A DNA stretch of 64,000 nt. Source: Patella vulgata. Taxonomy: Eukaryota; Mollusca; Gastropoda; Patellidae. The stretch covers positions 91,817,459-91,881,458 of the forward strand of contig NC_065879.2 of NCBI RefSeq assembly GCF_932274485.2, given 5' to 3'. Under the pieces are notes generated by a model, which was not told where the DNA came from, searched no databases, and worked only from the letters and a program-made list of their open reading frames with translations. Shown in pieces: positions 43,295-54,828 of the stretch. Position 1 is the stretch's first letter; every line of letters begins with the position of its first letter. The position numbers and the translations under genes are program-made.

Positions 43295-43780
43295 AATATT
43301 TGAGTAAAACAAACTAAAATCACATGTACAGAACGTCTTCGTGTTGCACATGACGAATGCAAAATTATAATGAATGTCTGAACCAATTAATTAACACTGG
43401 TTTATTAACTTTTTAATCCCTATAAGAGTTTGACTCTTAAAAGTCAAGGTCAAATGACCATTATGGGCCATTTTGACCCACTTTCGGTTTCCGTGTGTAG
43501 GTTTAGTTGTAAATGGCCCCCTAATCAAAGGTGTTAAGTTTTAATTGTATTTAATTGTTATTTTTGTTGCATATTCTGTATATATTTGCCTACTATTCAC
43601 ATACCTGCATCATTTGCTTAATAAAGACGAGAGTATCCTCGTAAAAACGTTGCTTAGTATTAAACTCAGTAATTGTGTATCCATAAAATTGTGGCTTGTG
43701 TTTGTCGACAATATTTGCAGACAAACAAAAGTTGTTTTCCTAAATTGGGTCGAGTATGTTTAATTAGTCCTGATTGTATA
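43295..43780. other. Unassigned stretch before a LINE
   Basis: The block TTTGCAGACAAACAAAAG at about 43718 recurs diverged at about 45143 on the other side of the LINE. Confidence 0.4.
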
Positions 43781-43781
43781 A

Positions 43782-45130
43782 AATAATAATAATAATAATA
43801 ATTGTTTTATATATCGCGAACAATTTAACTCAGCGAGCTGATCTCGGGTGCTTTACATAAGTACAACTAATATAAATTTACAACAAAAACAACACATTAA
43901 TCCATACAAAAAGACATAAACATAAAATGGAGAACATTATTTAGGGGCTATACTATATACCGGAAAACAACCGAAAAACACCCGGAAAACACCATGTTAT
44001 ACTGAATACCGGAAAACACCGGAAAAACACTAAATACTGGAAAACACACTAAATACCGGAAACCACCCTATATAGGTAACCCGGAAAAGGGCTATACTAT
44101 AAACTGGAAACTAACCCTAACCCAGGCACACAGAGGACCAGGCTCCCGGTTACCTATTTAGGGTGCCAGTCTCCGGGTTACCTATTTAGGGTATTTTCCG
44201 GTATTTAGTGTGTTTTCCGGTATTTAGTGTGTTTTCCGGTATTTAGTGTGTTTTCCGGTATTTAGTGTTTTTCCGGTGTTTTCCAGTATTCAGTATAAAA
44301 TGATGTTTTCCGGTATATAGTATTGCCGATTATTTAGTACACATGGTAAAATTCTTGAAACAAACACAACTAGAACCGTATTCAATCAGTTGTATATTTG
44401 ATTAAAAAATTCAGTTTTGAGATACTTTTTAAAACCTTTAATAGTACTTGCACTTTCATTTGATATTGAATTTCATAACTTCAGAGCACCAACCAGCGAA
44501 AGATCTATCACTGGAGTTGGTTTTGGGAAAAGGCTTAATTAAGAGGGTGTCTGATTGTGATCGAAGGGTTCTGCAAGGTTTATTGGTGTTGAGAAGGTCT
44601 CTAAGGTATTGAGGTGAAGAATTGTCATTTAGAGCAGAATATACGTAATAGACAATATTCTAAATTTGGTGTCGTCTTCGTTATGATCCGGGCTGCTTTA
44701 TTTTTAAGTTTCTGAAGTCGTTTGATTTTATTTTCAGGTAGATTGTACAAAAGTGAATTACAGTAGTCGAGTCGTCATGTAACCATAGTGTTTACCAGCA
44801 TTTTAGTCGTGTCACTATCAATGAAAGATCTAATTTTTCCAACATTATAAATCTGAAAATTAATACTTTTACACATGGCGGAAATTTGTCTTTTCATGTC
44901 CAGATACGAGTCAAAATAAACACCAAGGTTTTTTTTACAGAATCTGTTGGTGTAATAGAGATATTGCCAATTTGATAGTTTTCTGTTTTAGATTTTAGTA
45001 GTTGCTGCTTGCTGCCCACTTTTATTATTTCTGTTGAGTTTTAATAAATTTGAGTCAATCCATTTACAAATATCTGATAAACAGGCCTCAAGTTTGCATA
45101 TCTCAGATGGTTCAGCAGAAGGCTCAAAAA
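43782..45130 (-). mobile_element. LINE (RT C-terminal half and 3' end), 5'-truncated
   Basis: Minus-strand blocks are CKLEACLSDICKWIDSNLLK, KNLGVYFDSYLDMKRQIS, MLVNTMVT, RLDYCNSLLYNLPENKIKRL, QKLKNKAARIITKTT and LWNSI-like NSISNESASTIKGFK. These match the C-terminal half of CR1/Rex1-type reverse transcriptases. The 3' end (CACCCGAGATCAGCTCG) finishes in (ATT)n at 43785. A foldback element is inserted in the 3' part. Confidence 0.7.
43945..44328. mobile_element. Foldback element with 9-bp target duplication
   Basis: The whole 384 bp folds on itself. The end GGCTATACTATATACCGG is inverted as CCGGTATATAGTATTGCC. The right arm has about five tandem TTTTCCGGTATTTAGTGTG units, mirrored in the left arm (CACTAAATACCGGAAAA types). 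The flanks ATTATTTAG occur at 43936-43944 and 44329-44337. A 9-bp duplication is typical of Mutator-like elements. Confidence 0.8.
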
Positions 45131-45188
45131 GCTATATAACTTTGCAGACGAACGAAAGCTGTTTTCATAAGTTGGGTCGAATGTGTTT

Positions 45189-45260
45189 TTGACAAATAAT
45201 TTGTGTTTTCAATGTCGAAGACTTTGGATGATATTGAGTTACAGATTTGGCTACTTTAAC
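45189..45260 (-). mobile_element. MITE family B end fragment
   Basis: On the minus strand this matches the first 72 bases of MITE B (TTAAAGTAGCCAAATCTGTA, then AACTCAATATCATCCAAAG). Confidence 0.75.
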
Positions 45261-45261
45261 C

Positions 45262-45410
45262 ATTAGTTGTAGACGAATTAACCGATGCTTTGTGGACGAC
45301 TTAAACTGGGGTTGGGGTAGAAATGGTTCCACTACTGATGTCTTCCGTCTTACTCCAGCCACAGTAGTGGACCGTCCTAAGGCCTTCCTTTGCGCAAGTT
45401 TTGTAGTCAT
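45262..45410 (-). CDS. Hypothetical basic ORF start
   Basis: Reads MTTKLAQRKALGRSTTVAG, then VRRKTSVVEPFLPQPQF. It is Lys/Arg-rich and continues into the MITE B fragment to 45165. No family recognised; the host part could be a first exon or chance. Confidence 0.2.
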
Positions 45411-45419
45411 TTGACTACA

Positions 45420-46205
45420 AAAAAGTTACTGGCCTATAACTCGCTTAATTTCCAATTACACTGATCCAAACTGTACTGTACATAGCTTAACATATAATAA
45501 ACCAATTCTCATTGAAATAAAGGTGAAACCTTACCGCATAATTATATGATTTAACCCAACTGCTATGCAAAATTTTTGTTCAGTTACAATGGCCACCTCA
45601 TTCAAATGAATGTTGTTTGTGTTTTTGTATCGTACAATTCTACATGAAAATAGTGTTGGATTATTATAAATTTGTTTCAGATGTGTCAGGAAATGATTCC
45701 TGTTGGTGATCAAAGAAGAATCACGGTAAAAAATAGGCGGTAAGGATTCCAAAATAGCCTTAGAACCGAGATGAGGAAAAGTCTTATTTTCATACTAGTT
45801 GTCATTAAACCTCCCCAGTAACGGATAGAGGCCAGGTACTAGGACTCTTGATATTTTCGTTACTAGAGAGTAACTACCATTACTATACATCTCAACGTTT
45901 TGGCTTTGATGTGGAAGCTAAGTCCCCATATCCACCATCCAGGTCAACTTACCATAATATGATTGGTGATGTCGTTGTTCGTAAAACAAATATAACAACA
46001 GGTAATTTCTTTTAGTTGACACGAAAGAGCTGGATGGGTTGAAAACCATCGGGTAAAACTGCCATTTTGTTTCCTAAGTACATTTCCGGGGATTCCCCAT
46101 TTCCGGTGGAACAGCTAGAAGGTTGTATCCTAAATTAATCCCTGGATCTATCAAACGCGAGTAACTCACAATTAATATGTCACTGTCTATCTATATTAAA
46201 TGAAA
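45420..46205. other. Unassigned stretch
   Basis: A dispersed block GGATCTATCAAACGCGAGTA ACTCACAATTAAT-type (near 46142) also occurs near 42822, 54120 and 54715, so part of this is an interspersed repeat. Confidence 0.45.
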
Positions 46206-46220
46206 GATGCAATATCGAGA

Positions 46221-46557
46221 CTAGCTAGCCTGGAGGTCAGGTGTTCAATCCCTGCATTGGCCGAGAAAGTTCATCCAGATTTTCCATCGCGTTTCCCCCT
46301 TGTCAGTGATGCGGTACGGAGGGCCTGACAAGGGCAGCTGTCTAGTCGTTCGGATGGGACTGAAAACCAAGGTCCCGTGTACATATTGGCATGCACGTAA
46401 AAGATCCCTTGACAGTTGGAATTCGATATAGGAGTAGGCTGTAGTGCCGCTGTCCGGGCAAAATTTCCCTCATAGCAGATTGTATGGCGTATGCCCATCT
46501 TCATTAGCCCAGTACGGAGCAGAACAGTAGGATGTTAAACCTCATTTCATTTCATTT
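46221..46557 (+). mobile_element. SINE family 1, head-truncated
   Basis: From TAGCTAGCCTGGAGGTCAGG to CATTTCATTTCATT. The flanks TGCAATATCGAGAC and TGCAACATTGAGAC look like a slightly diverged target duplication. Confidence 0.88.
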
Positions 46558-46852
46558 TGCAACATTGAGACATACACATATTTGGCAGTTGAATATAATT
46601 ACGACCAGAAGGAAGACCACCATTAATTTTCACATCAAACTGATTAAAACACTGTTCCCATTTCGTTTCGTTTTGTATAGATTTATAATTTCGTTTTGCT
46701 TGTCTTTACTTTACTAGAAGACAATTGAACGGGTGTGAGAACCAGAAAAACGGCGTGTTATGTTATTTACAATTTATATTTATTCCCGTTACATACAGAC
46801 TGGCACGTTTTGGAGCAGACTGCATTTGATATCTGTATGGATTCAGAGAGAC

Positions 46853-47320
46853 AGAGAAATGGTGTTTAACGTCCACTCGACACAAACTAGGTCATTTCAG
46901 GACTAACATATGGTTTAATTTTATTTCAATAATTCGCATGCGCATAGGGATCTTTAGCAGTGGGAGGAAACCGGAGGACCCGGAGAAAACCCATGAGGCT
47001 GGACAGAGAGAGAGAGAGAAATGGGGTTTAACGTCCACTCGACACAAACTAGGTCATTTCAGGACTAACATATGGTTTAATTTTATTTCAATAATTCGCA
47101 TGCGCGTAGGGGTCTTTAGCAGTGGGAGGAAACCGGTGGACCCGGAGAAAACCCACGAGGTTGGACAGGCGACCCTACTCCTTGTCACGTACAGAGGCTG
47201 GACAGGCGACCTTACTCCTTGTCACGTACAACCGGGGATTCGAAACCACGCCAGTTGACTCGATGACAGGCCTTATGATACAGCACGCACGTGCTAACCA
47301 TTCAGCCATCCAACCCCCCT
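46853..47320 (-). mobile_element. SINE family 2 with another SINE 2 inside
   Basis: Outer copy 46853-47006, resuming at 47206-47320 with the tRNA-like head. The interruption is a second SINE 2. Confidence 0.9.
47007..47194 (-). mobile_element. Inner SINE family 2, 5'-truncated
   Basis: Flanked by AGGCTGGACAG at 46996-47006 and 47195-47205, a sequence belonging to the outer SINE. Confidence 0.9.
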
Positions 47321-47497
47321 GTATGGATTCATCATGGAATGACAACTAATGGTTAAAAAAGAACAAAGTACAAATATTGGCAGGACTTTTATTGAAACAA
47401 ATATTTAAGATGACATTATGAGCACAGAAGAGTCGTGTGAAAATCTTTTTACATTTGAAAAATAAGCTTTTATAACTATTACTGTTACAGAGAGAGA

Positions 47498-47672
47498 GAG
47501 AGAAATGGGGTTTAACATCCACTCCACACAAACTAGGTCATTTCGGGACTAACTTATTTCTATAATTTGCTTGCGCGTAGGAGTCTTTAACGGTGGAAGG
47601 AAACCGGAGGACCCAGAGAAAACCCACAAGGTTGGACAGGCGACCCTACTCCTTGTCACGTACAAACAGGGA
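47498..47672 (-). mobile_element. SINE family 2, 5'-truncated
   Basis: From the (GA)n tail through ATGGGGTTTAACATCCACTC to CTTGTCACGTACAAACAGGG. Confidence 0.88.
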
Positions 47673-47778
47673 TTTATAACAATGAAAATAATAACAACAT
47701 ATAATAAGCTATAATATACAATGCCAATCGTTCTACACACTAATGAGCTACTCGACGAGGAAACAAATCGCTTGGCAC

Positions 47779-48186
47779 TTAAAGATACATTATGGGAGAT
47801 TAGATAAAGAGCTGGCAATTCTCACTATAATAGTTAAAAACTAGCCTCGATCATCATTACTTAAGTACGATAAACAGCATAGTCTTGATTATCCATTTAA
47901 TCGTTAAATCGTGAAGGAAAGTTATGCAGTAAATCGGCTCATAATCCACTAAAGATCGCAGGCTAGCGATGCCATCTAGATAGGATAAAAAACATAGTCT
48001 TGATTATCCATTTTTTTATCTAATTATGAATGGAAGTCGAACAGCAAATCGGAACGTAATCCAATAAACATCGCAGGCTAGCGATGCCATCGAGAGTTGA
48101 TTATGGTCTGGATAAGTTAATTAATGTCTAATTAATAATTTAGATAACATTTCAGGCCTAAAGAAAGATCTGCAATAGGCAGATTT
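47779..48186 (-). mobile_element. MITE family A, copy 3
   Basis: Starts TTAAAGATACATTATGGGAG. Contains an internal duplication of about 125 bp (TAGTCTTGATTATCCATTT twice, AGGCTAGCGATGCCATC twice). It abuts MITE B. Confidence 0.75.
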
Positions 48187-48675
48187 AGCTAAGTAGCTAA
48201 GTCTCTAACTCAATATCATCCAAAGCCTTCGACATTGAAAACACGAATTATTTGTCAATTTAATCAACATTAATGTTGAGATCTTACCTGGAAAAGATGG
48301 GCTTCTGATATCAATATTTAAGACCAAATAAACATTTTACTATTGGTACAAGAATCGTGTACCATAATGCATTTCAGCGCCATTTGTAACAAGGGACTAG
48401 AAGAACGAGGCTAGACATATTCCACAAGTCATGTTAAACGATGACGCCATTTTCTTTACAGTAGAGCATGCTCAATAAATACTATCGGTGTAGACTGGAA
48501 TAACCAGACGCTAGAGATTGCCATTCGATTGAGACTTCTGGCATATATCGTCGAACATAACGAAAACGATTGAATGTAAATCAGTTTATATACATTCATA
48601 TTACATTATTATATACATTGCGACCCATTTGTGTCAATTTCTAGGTCCCAAATATTAGCGATTTAGCTTCTTTAA
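48187..48675 (+). mobile_element. MITE family B, copy 1
   Basis: Starts near TAGCTAAGTCTCTAACTC and ends TAGCGATTTAGCTTCTTTAA, so the ends are inverted (TTAAAGNAGCTAA...). It lacks the outermost TTAAAG at its left, where it joins MITE A. Confidence 0.75.
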
Positions 48676-48728
48676 GTATATAAAATGACGTCTTTGATCT
48701 GTTAGTATCGTATAGTTTCATTTATAAA

Positions 48729-49034
48729 TGAAATGAAATGGAGTTTAACGTCCTTCTGTTCTGCTCCTAACCTGGGCTAATGAAGACGGGCATACGCCAT
48801 ACAGTGTGCTATAAGGGAAATTTTGCCCAGACAGCGGCACCACGGCCTACTCTTATATCAAATTCCAACTGCCTAGGGATCTTTTACGTGCATGCCAATG
48901 TGTACACGGGACCTCGGTTTTTCGTCCCAGCCGAACGACTAGACAGCTGTCATTGTCAGCCCCTCTGTCCTGCATCACTGACAAGGGAGAACCACGCCAG
49001 AAAATCTGGATGAACTTTCTCGGCCAATGCAAGA
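48729..49034 (-). mobile_element. SINE family 1, head-truncated, with target duplication
   Basis: Flanked by TTCATTTATAAA at 48717-48728 and 49035-49046. Confidence 0.9.
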
Positions 49035-49046
49035 TTCATTTATAAA

Positions 49047-49327
49047 AGTTATTTGTTGCATAGTCAACGACAACAACCGTATAGTGCATATTACACGCCA
49101 TATTGTTTTGACTAAGTGAAGACATTTCTTCCTCGACATTTAATTTTTACACAACCCCCAATGTCACTAAGTTGATTATTTCAAATCATTATTATTTACA
49201 AATCCAACTTTATAAGCCACATCAATTTTTGAATACTAACTTCGTTGGACCAAATGTGACAGAATGCTGGGTCATGGGTATTAGTAGTATTACCCAGTCC
49301 CTAGCAAAATCTGGTACAAGGGATAGT
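49047..49327. other. Unassigned spacer
   Basis: No features seen. Confidence 0.4.
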
Positions 49328-49733
49328 TTAAACATACATTATGCAAGAGCAAAATCTGTTTATTACAAGTCTTTCTTTAGGCCTGAAATGTTATCTAAAT
49401 TATCAATTAGACATTAATTAATTTATCCAGACCATAATAAACTCTCGATGTCAAGGCTAGCCTTCGATGTTGGCTGGATTAGATTCCTATATGCCGCTAA
49501 CGGTCATTGATAATTAAATCAAAAAATGTGGATAATCGAGACTGTGCTGTTTATATTAATGATTTTAGTAATGATGACCGAGACTAGGCAAAAATTTCAC
49601 CCGCTTCTTTCTTGGCTCATAGTGGATCAATTTGACTGAAATTTTCTGCAAATTACCTTTACATTATCTAGTTTTTAACTATTATAGCGAGAACTGCCAT
49701 CTCTTTATCTCATCTCCCATAATGTATCTTTAA
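49328..49733 (+). mobile_element. MITE family A, copy 4
   Basis: Ends TTAAACATACATTATGCAAG and CCCATAATGTATCTTTAA; internal TCAATTTGACTGAAATTTT shared with copy 1. Confidence 0.75.
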
Positions 49734-49777
49734 CAAAGGGACTGTGTGATCTAGACTTGTCACTAATGAAACTATAT

Positions 49778-50557
<780 letters not shown>

Positions 50558-51910
50558 TCATTCCATTTTTTGTCCAGTGTGAGTTCTGATGTGCGCTTGT
50601 AGATAACTACTATAACGGAATGTTTCAAAACAAACATCACATTTATAAGGGGTTTCTCCTGTATGAATTCTCTTGTGTTTCTGAAAAGTACTGCTGTGAG
50701 TAAATGATTTACCACAAACATCACACTGATATGGTCTTTCACCGGTATGAATTCTCATGTGTGCACTTAGAACAGAATTGTACGTAAATGATTTATTACA
50801 AACATCACATTTATAGGGCTTTTCCCCTTTATGAATTCTCATGTGTATCTGTAGCTTACAGTTATAAATAAATGATCTATTACAATAATCACATTTATGG
50901 GGTTTTCCTACAGTGGGAATTCTTATGGGTGCACTTAGATAATTACTCTGATTGAATGATTTATTACTAACATCATATATATAAGGTTTTTCTAGTTCTA
51001 CAGTATGACTTTTGATATCTTTTTCTAGAGAATTTTCCTCTGTATGAATCTTGGCGTGTTTCCAAAGACCAAACCTGTCAATAAATGATGTACTACAAAC
51101 ATCACATTTAAAAGGTTTATCTACACTGTGAATTGTCATATGTCTCAGTAGATGACTACGGCTTGAGAATGATTTACTACAAACATCACATTTATGTGTT
51201 TTTAGTCCAGAATGAATTCTCGTATGCTTCTGAAGATAACTACTATTAGTAAATGATTTACTACAAACATCACATTTATGGGACTTGTCTCCAGAATGCA
51301 TTCTCATGTGGATCTGTAAATCGCTACTGTTAGTAAATGATTTACTACAAACATCACATTTATAAGGTTTTTGACCAGTATGACGTTCCATGTGAATTTG
51401 AAGGAAATCTTCGTTAATAAATGACTTGCCACAAACATCACATTTGTAGAGTCTCTCTACAGTATGGGTTTTCATATGATTTTGTAAGTAATATTTGTTA
51501 ATAAAGGTCCTGCTGCAAACATCACACTTTTTAAACTCTTCTGGGTTGTGAACCTCTTTTTCATTATTCTCACTAAAACTTGTCTCCATATGTTTACCAT
51601 GTTGTAAAACAGGTTCCTCCTTCTTAACATGTACTTCACAATGTTTTTCTAAATTAGTTTCTAATTTAAATTCTTTATCACACAAATTACACTGATAAAT
51701 GGCTTCAATATCATCAGTTTTCTCTTTTTTAACATGACAATATTCATCTACATCATCCGTTTTCTCTTCTTTAACATGACAATATTCATCTACATCATCA
51801 GTTTTCTCTTCTTTAACATGTATTTTTGTGTGTTTTTCTAAATCATCATATTGTAGAAAAATCTTGTCACATACAACACATTGATAAAATGTTTTAATAT
51901 CATTAATTTC
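50558..51910 (-). CDS. C2H2 zinc-finger protein ZNF2 (main exon)
   Basis: The exon opens after TTACAG with EINDIKTFYQCVVCDKIF and stays open for 450 codons. Layout: atypical finger (residues about 10-32), acidic repeats DEYCHVKEEKTDDV (about 35-65), second atypical finger YQCNLCDKEFKLETNLEKH, and a linker with KKEEPVLQHGK. Eleven classical finger positions follow, with CDVCSKSF cores and TGEKPY-type linkers; the seventh has lost its Cys and His residues (YDVSNKSFNQSNYLS). It ends HIRTHTGQKME, where the SINE-derived array supplies the stop. Probably a nuclear DNA-binding regulator of a lineage-specific ZNF family. No upstream exon is identified, and no Met precedes residue 76 in this exon. Confidence 0.85.
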   Translation of the reverse strand, partial: EINDIKTFYQCVVCDKIFLQYDDLEKHTKIHVKEEKTDDVDEYCHVKEEKTDDVDEYCHVKKEKTDDIEAIYQCNLCDKEFKLETNLEKHCEVHVKKEEPVLQHGKHMETSFSENNEKEVHNPEEFKKCDVCSRTFINKYYLQNHMKTHTVERLYKCDVCGKSFINEDFLQIHMERHTGQKPYKCDVCSKSFTNSSDLQIHMRMHSGDKSHKCDVCSKSFTNSSYLQKHTRIHSGLKTHKCDVCSKSFSSRSHLLRHMTIHSVDKPFKCDVCSTSFIDRFGLWKHAKIHTEENSLEKDIKSHTVELEKPYIYDVSNKSFNQSNYLSAPIRIPTVGKPHKCDYCNRSFIYNCKLQIHMRIHKGEKPYKCDVCNKSFTYNSVLSAHMRIHTGERPYQCDVCGKSFTHSSTFQKHKRIHTGETPYKCDVCFETFRYSSYLQAHIRTHTGQKME

Positions 51911-52200
51911 CTGTAATATATAAAAGTAATAACATCATTAGTTTCCTGTAATATATAAAAGTTATAATCTCATTAGTTTCCTGTAATATATAAAAGGTAT
52001 AACATCATTAGTTGCCTGTAATATATAAAAGTTATAATATCATTAGTTTCCTGTAATATGTAAAGGTTATATAACATCATCAGTTTCCTGTAATATATAA
52101 AAGTTATAACATCATTAGTTTCCTGTTATATATAAAAGTTATAACATCATCAGTTTCCTGTTATATATAAAAGTTATAACATCATTATTTCTCTGTAATG
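51911..52200 (-). repeat. 35-bp acceptor-bearing minisatellite, ZNF2
   Basis: About 8 copies of the unit described at ZNF1 (TTTTATATATTACAGG then AAACTAATGATG), directly upstream of the ZNF2 exon. The upstream edge reads GGCGACATTACAG. Confidence 0.93.
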
Positions 52201-52359
52201 TCGCCAGCGACAACTAGAATAATGTCTATAAAAATTCAGGGTAATGTCTATCCCTAATTTCACCATTCCAATAAAATTGCGAGACGGGGAAACTTTCATT
52301 TTTAAGCAAAATAGATGTTATTTAACAGCACACAACATCACTGTCAATTTGTCTTCATG

Positions 52360-52858
52360 GACCATGGTTCGATATGCATTTCAAGTTTCATCAAAATCGG
52401 GTGAAAATTGTGACCTCTAGAGGGTCCATAACCTTGATATACCCGATGTTTACACTATTTGCGTACAAGTGGGGGGGGGGGGGGGATTTTGTCTGTGACC
52501 TCTGGAGGAACCACAAGCTAAAAACACGATTTTTCGTACAATCAGGGACAGGGACCGAATTTTCAGGAGGTTACGATCCGATATGCGCGAATATCAACAG
52601 GAACCAAGATCTTTGGGTCATAAACATGCATTTCAAGTTTCATCACAATCGGGTGAAAATTGTGACCTCTAGAGTGTCCACAAGCTAAAAGCGAGATTTT
52701 TCGTACAATCAGGGGCCATAATTCATGAAGTTTCGATCCAATATATGCCAATATCGAAAGCAAACAAGATCTTTTGGAGATAAATCTATATTTCAATTTT
52801 CGTCAAAATCAGATAAGAATTGTGACCTGTCGAGTCCACAAACAATTCTGGGCGTATA
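52360..52858 (+). mobile_element. Element C, copy 1 (partial)
   Basis: Shares CGTACAATCAGGG, CATTTCAAGTTTCATC and AATTGTGACCTCTAGAG with the 61.3-62.8 kb element, and ends GGGCGTATAAAAATG. Has a G run near 52480. The left end is not clear. Confidence 0.75.
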
Positions 52859-52867
52859 AAAATGTTT

Positions 52868-52988
52868 GAGAATTGAGTTTGTCGGAGGAAATAAGTTAAT
52901 ATTTGTGGCTCATTAAGTCGCATCAATGTCATCCTTATCAGTGATTGTAGCTGCCTAACAAATATTCACTGCTGATCAGTGTGGACAA
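52868..52988 (+). repeat. Interspersed repeat D, copy 1
   Basis: CATTAAGTCGCATCAATGTC, CATCCTTATCAGTGATTGTA and ATATTCACTGC recur at 60726-60842. Confidence 0.8.
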
Positions 52989-53099
52989 GACCATAATCAA
53001 CTCTTGATACCGATACCACCGGCTACTTATGATTTTAAGTAGATTAAAATGGTTCGGCCATTTAATGATTTAATTTAAAAATGGAAAATCGAGGCTTAG

Positions 53100-53308
53100 G
53101 CCCATATGAGCTTCCATTTGAACCGAAAAGTGCAGACAACATAAACATTTTCAAAAAGAAACTAAAAACACATTTCTTTAAAGTTTTCATGATTCCCCAG
53201 TGCGATCTTTAAACCTTATTTTTTTCACTTTTTACAGTGCACCAGAGCTGCTAATCTAGCTGGATGTTGGCGCTCTATAAATGTCCATTATTATTATTAT
53301 TATATGAC
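53100..53308 (+). mobile_element. LINE 3' end (5'-truncated)
   Basis: Reads SADNINIFKKKLKTHFF, a typical end of CR1/Rex1-type LINE proteins. A 3' UTR with GGCGCTCTATAAATGTCC and an (ATT)n tail follow. Confidence 0.7.
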
Positions 53309-53487
53309 CAGTAGCCTACAGTAGTTACGATCAATTCACACATTTTGTCAAAACCACAACAATCGATAACTTTGCTCAAAATTAAGTAATTTGAATTAAA
53401 TTTTCAATATATTCATTTTGCATTATCTATTTTTTAAAATATTACTGTATCTAAATCTTATACAATGCCCCTTTAAATTAACAGTTC

Positions 53488-53870
53488 TTAAAGATACATT
53501 ATAGAAGATTAGATAAAGAGCTGGCAGTTCTCACTATCATTAAAAACTAGATAACAGTAATGTAGAGGTAATATGCTGAAAATTTCAGTCAAATTGCTTC
53601 ACTCTAAGCAATCTTATTTTAAAATCCCTGTAGCCTCGATTGTCATTGTTACTGCTGTCATGATAACTAACAGTCTCGATTATCCATTTTTGTATTTAAT
53701 CATCAATGCGCGTTGAACAGCAGATCAGGTTGGAATCCAATGAAAATCAGACACATAAGATGGCATCGAGAGTTGATTATGGTCTTTTCATATTAATGTC
53801 TAATTAATAGTTTATATAACATTTAAAGCCTAAAGATGGACCTGCAATAGCCAGATTTAGTTCTTACAAA
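53488..53870 (-). mobile_element. MITE family A, copy 5
   Basis: Starts TTAAAGATACATTATAGAAG; shares GATGGCATCGAGAGTTGATT and TAATGTCTAATTAATAG. Confidence 0.75.
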
Positions 53871-53879
53871 ATGCAAGTT

Positions 53880-54825
53880 TAAGTAATTTTGCTTTGTTTA
53901 TGCAATCTAAATTTAAATTGGAATTGAAGCAACATTCGATGTGGCTTGGATTGTAACAGTTCTACTTACCATTATCTAGTTTGTAATGTTCAAATTATTG
54001 GGTAAACAGTCAATTTGTTGAGGGTTCAATAAAAGGGAAAATAACGAAGAGGAAATCTTGCCCTTGTTCCTTTCCCAAGTTCATTTCCGGTAGAGAACGG
54101 ATACGGGTTGTATAAAGAATTTAGTCATGGATCTATCTAACACAAACAACTCACAAACGACAACGCGTAATTTAATTTGTAATTTTCGTCTGATGTAAAT
54201 CAAAAGAAAAATGATTTAACGTGTCACCAAAAGGCCAAGTAAGCGTGAGACCAAGTGAGTCCAATTAAGCGTCCCCATGAGACAGAGTCCCCGCAGAGCC
54301 AGTCCCAAATTACATATTAAGTGACAGCAATGACCTCAAAACCCAGAATATCGACTCAAATTTTTAAAATTTTCTCAGAGGGAGACCCCCCCCCCCTTTA
54401 GGTTGCTCAATGTTATAGTCACACCTCTAAGGTTGACAAAAATCAATAACAATCATACAATGACATGAACTTTACGTCGACTTGAATAAACGGCTTTTTG
54501 GCAAGATATCGATCGGCGAACAACTATATGTCAATACGATCTATGTTCCACCAGGGAGCGCTCAGACAGTGTTATAGCCGGTATTTTGTTGACATTCATT
54601 GTGGGTTCGGATTGTGGATGGCGCCCTAGATTTGGACACCCCCCCCCCTTCCCCCATATTCAAAGCTTCACCAACACAATAATTCATTCATTTTAATACA
54701 ACATATGGATCTATTAACGCGAACAACTCACAGCTACGACACATATGCAACGCGTAATTTAATTTGTAATTTTAATAGAAACGTATGATTAGTATCGAAC
54801 CCGAAACAATGAAGTCGGGAGTCAT
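53880..54825. repeat. Mostly unassigned, with a dispersed repeat
   Basis: AACGCGTAATTTAATTTGTA occurs near 54163 and 54750, each time after GGATCTAT...CAACTCACA. No gene seen. Confidence 0.5.
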
Positions 54826-54828
54826 AGC

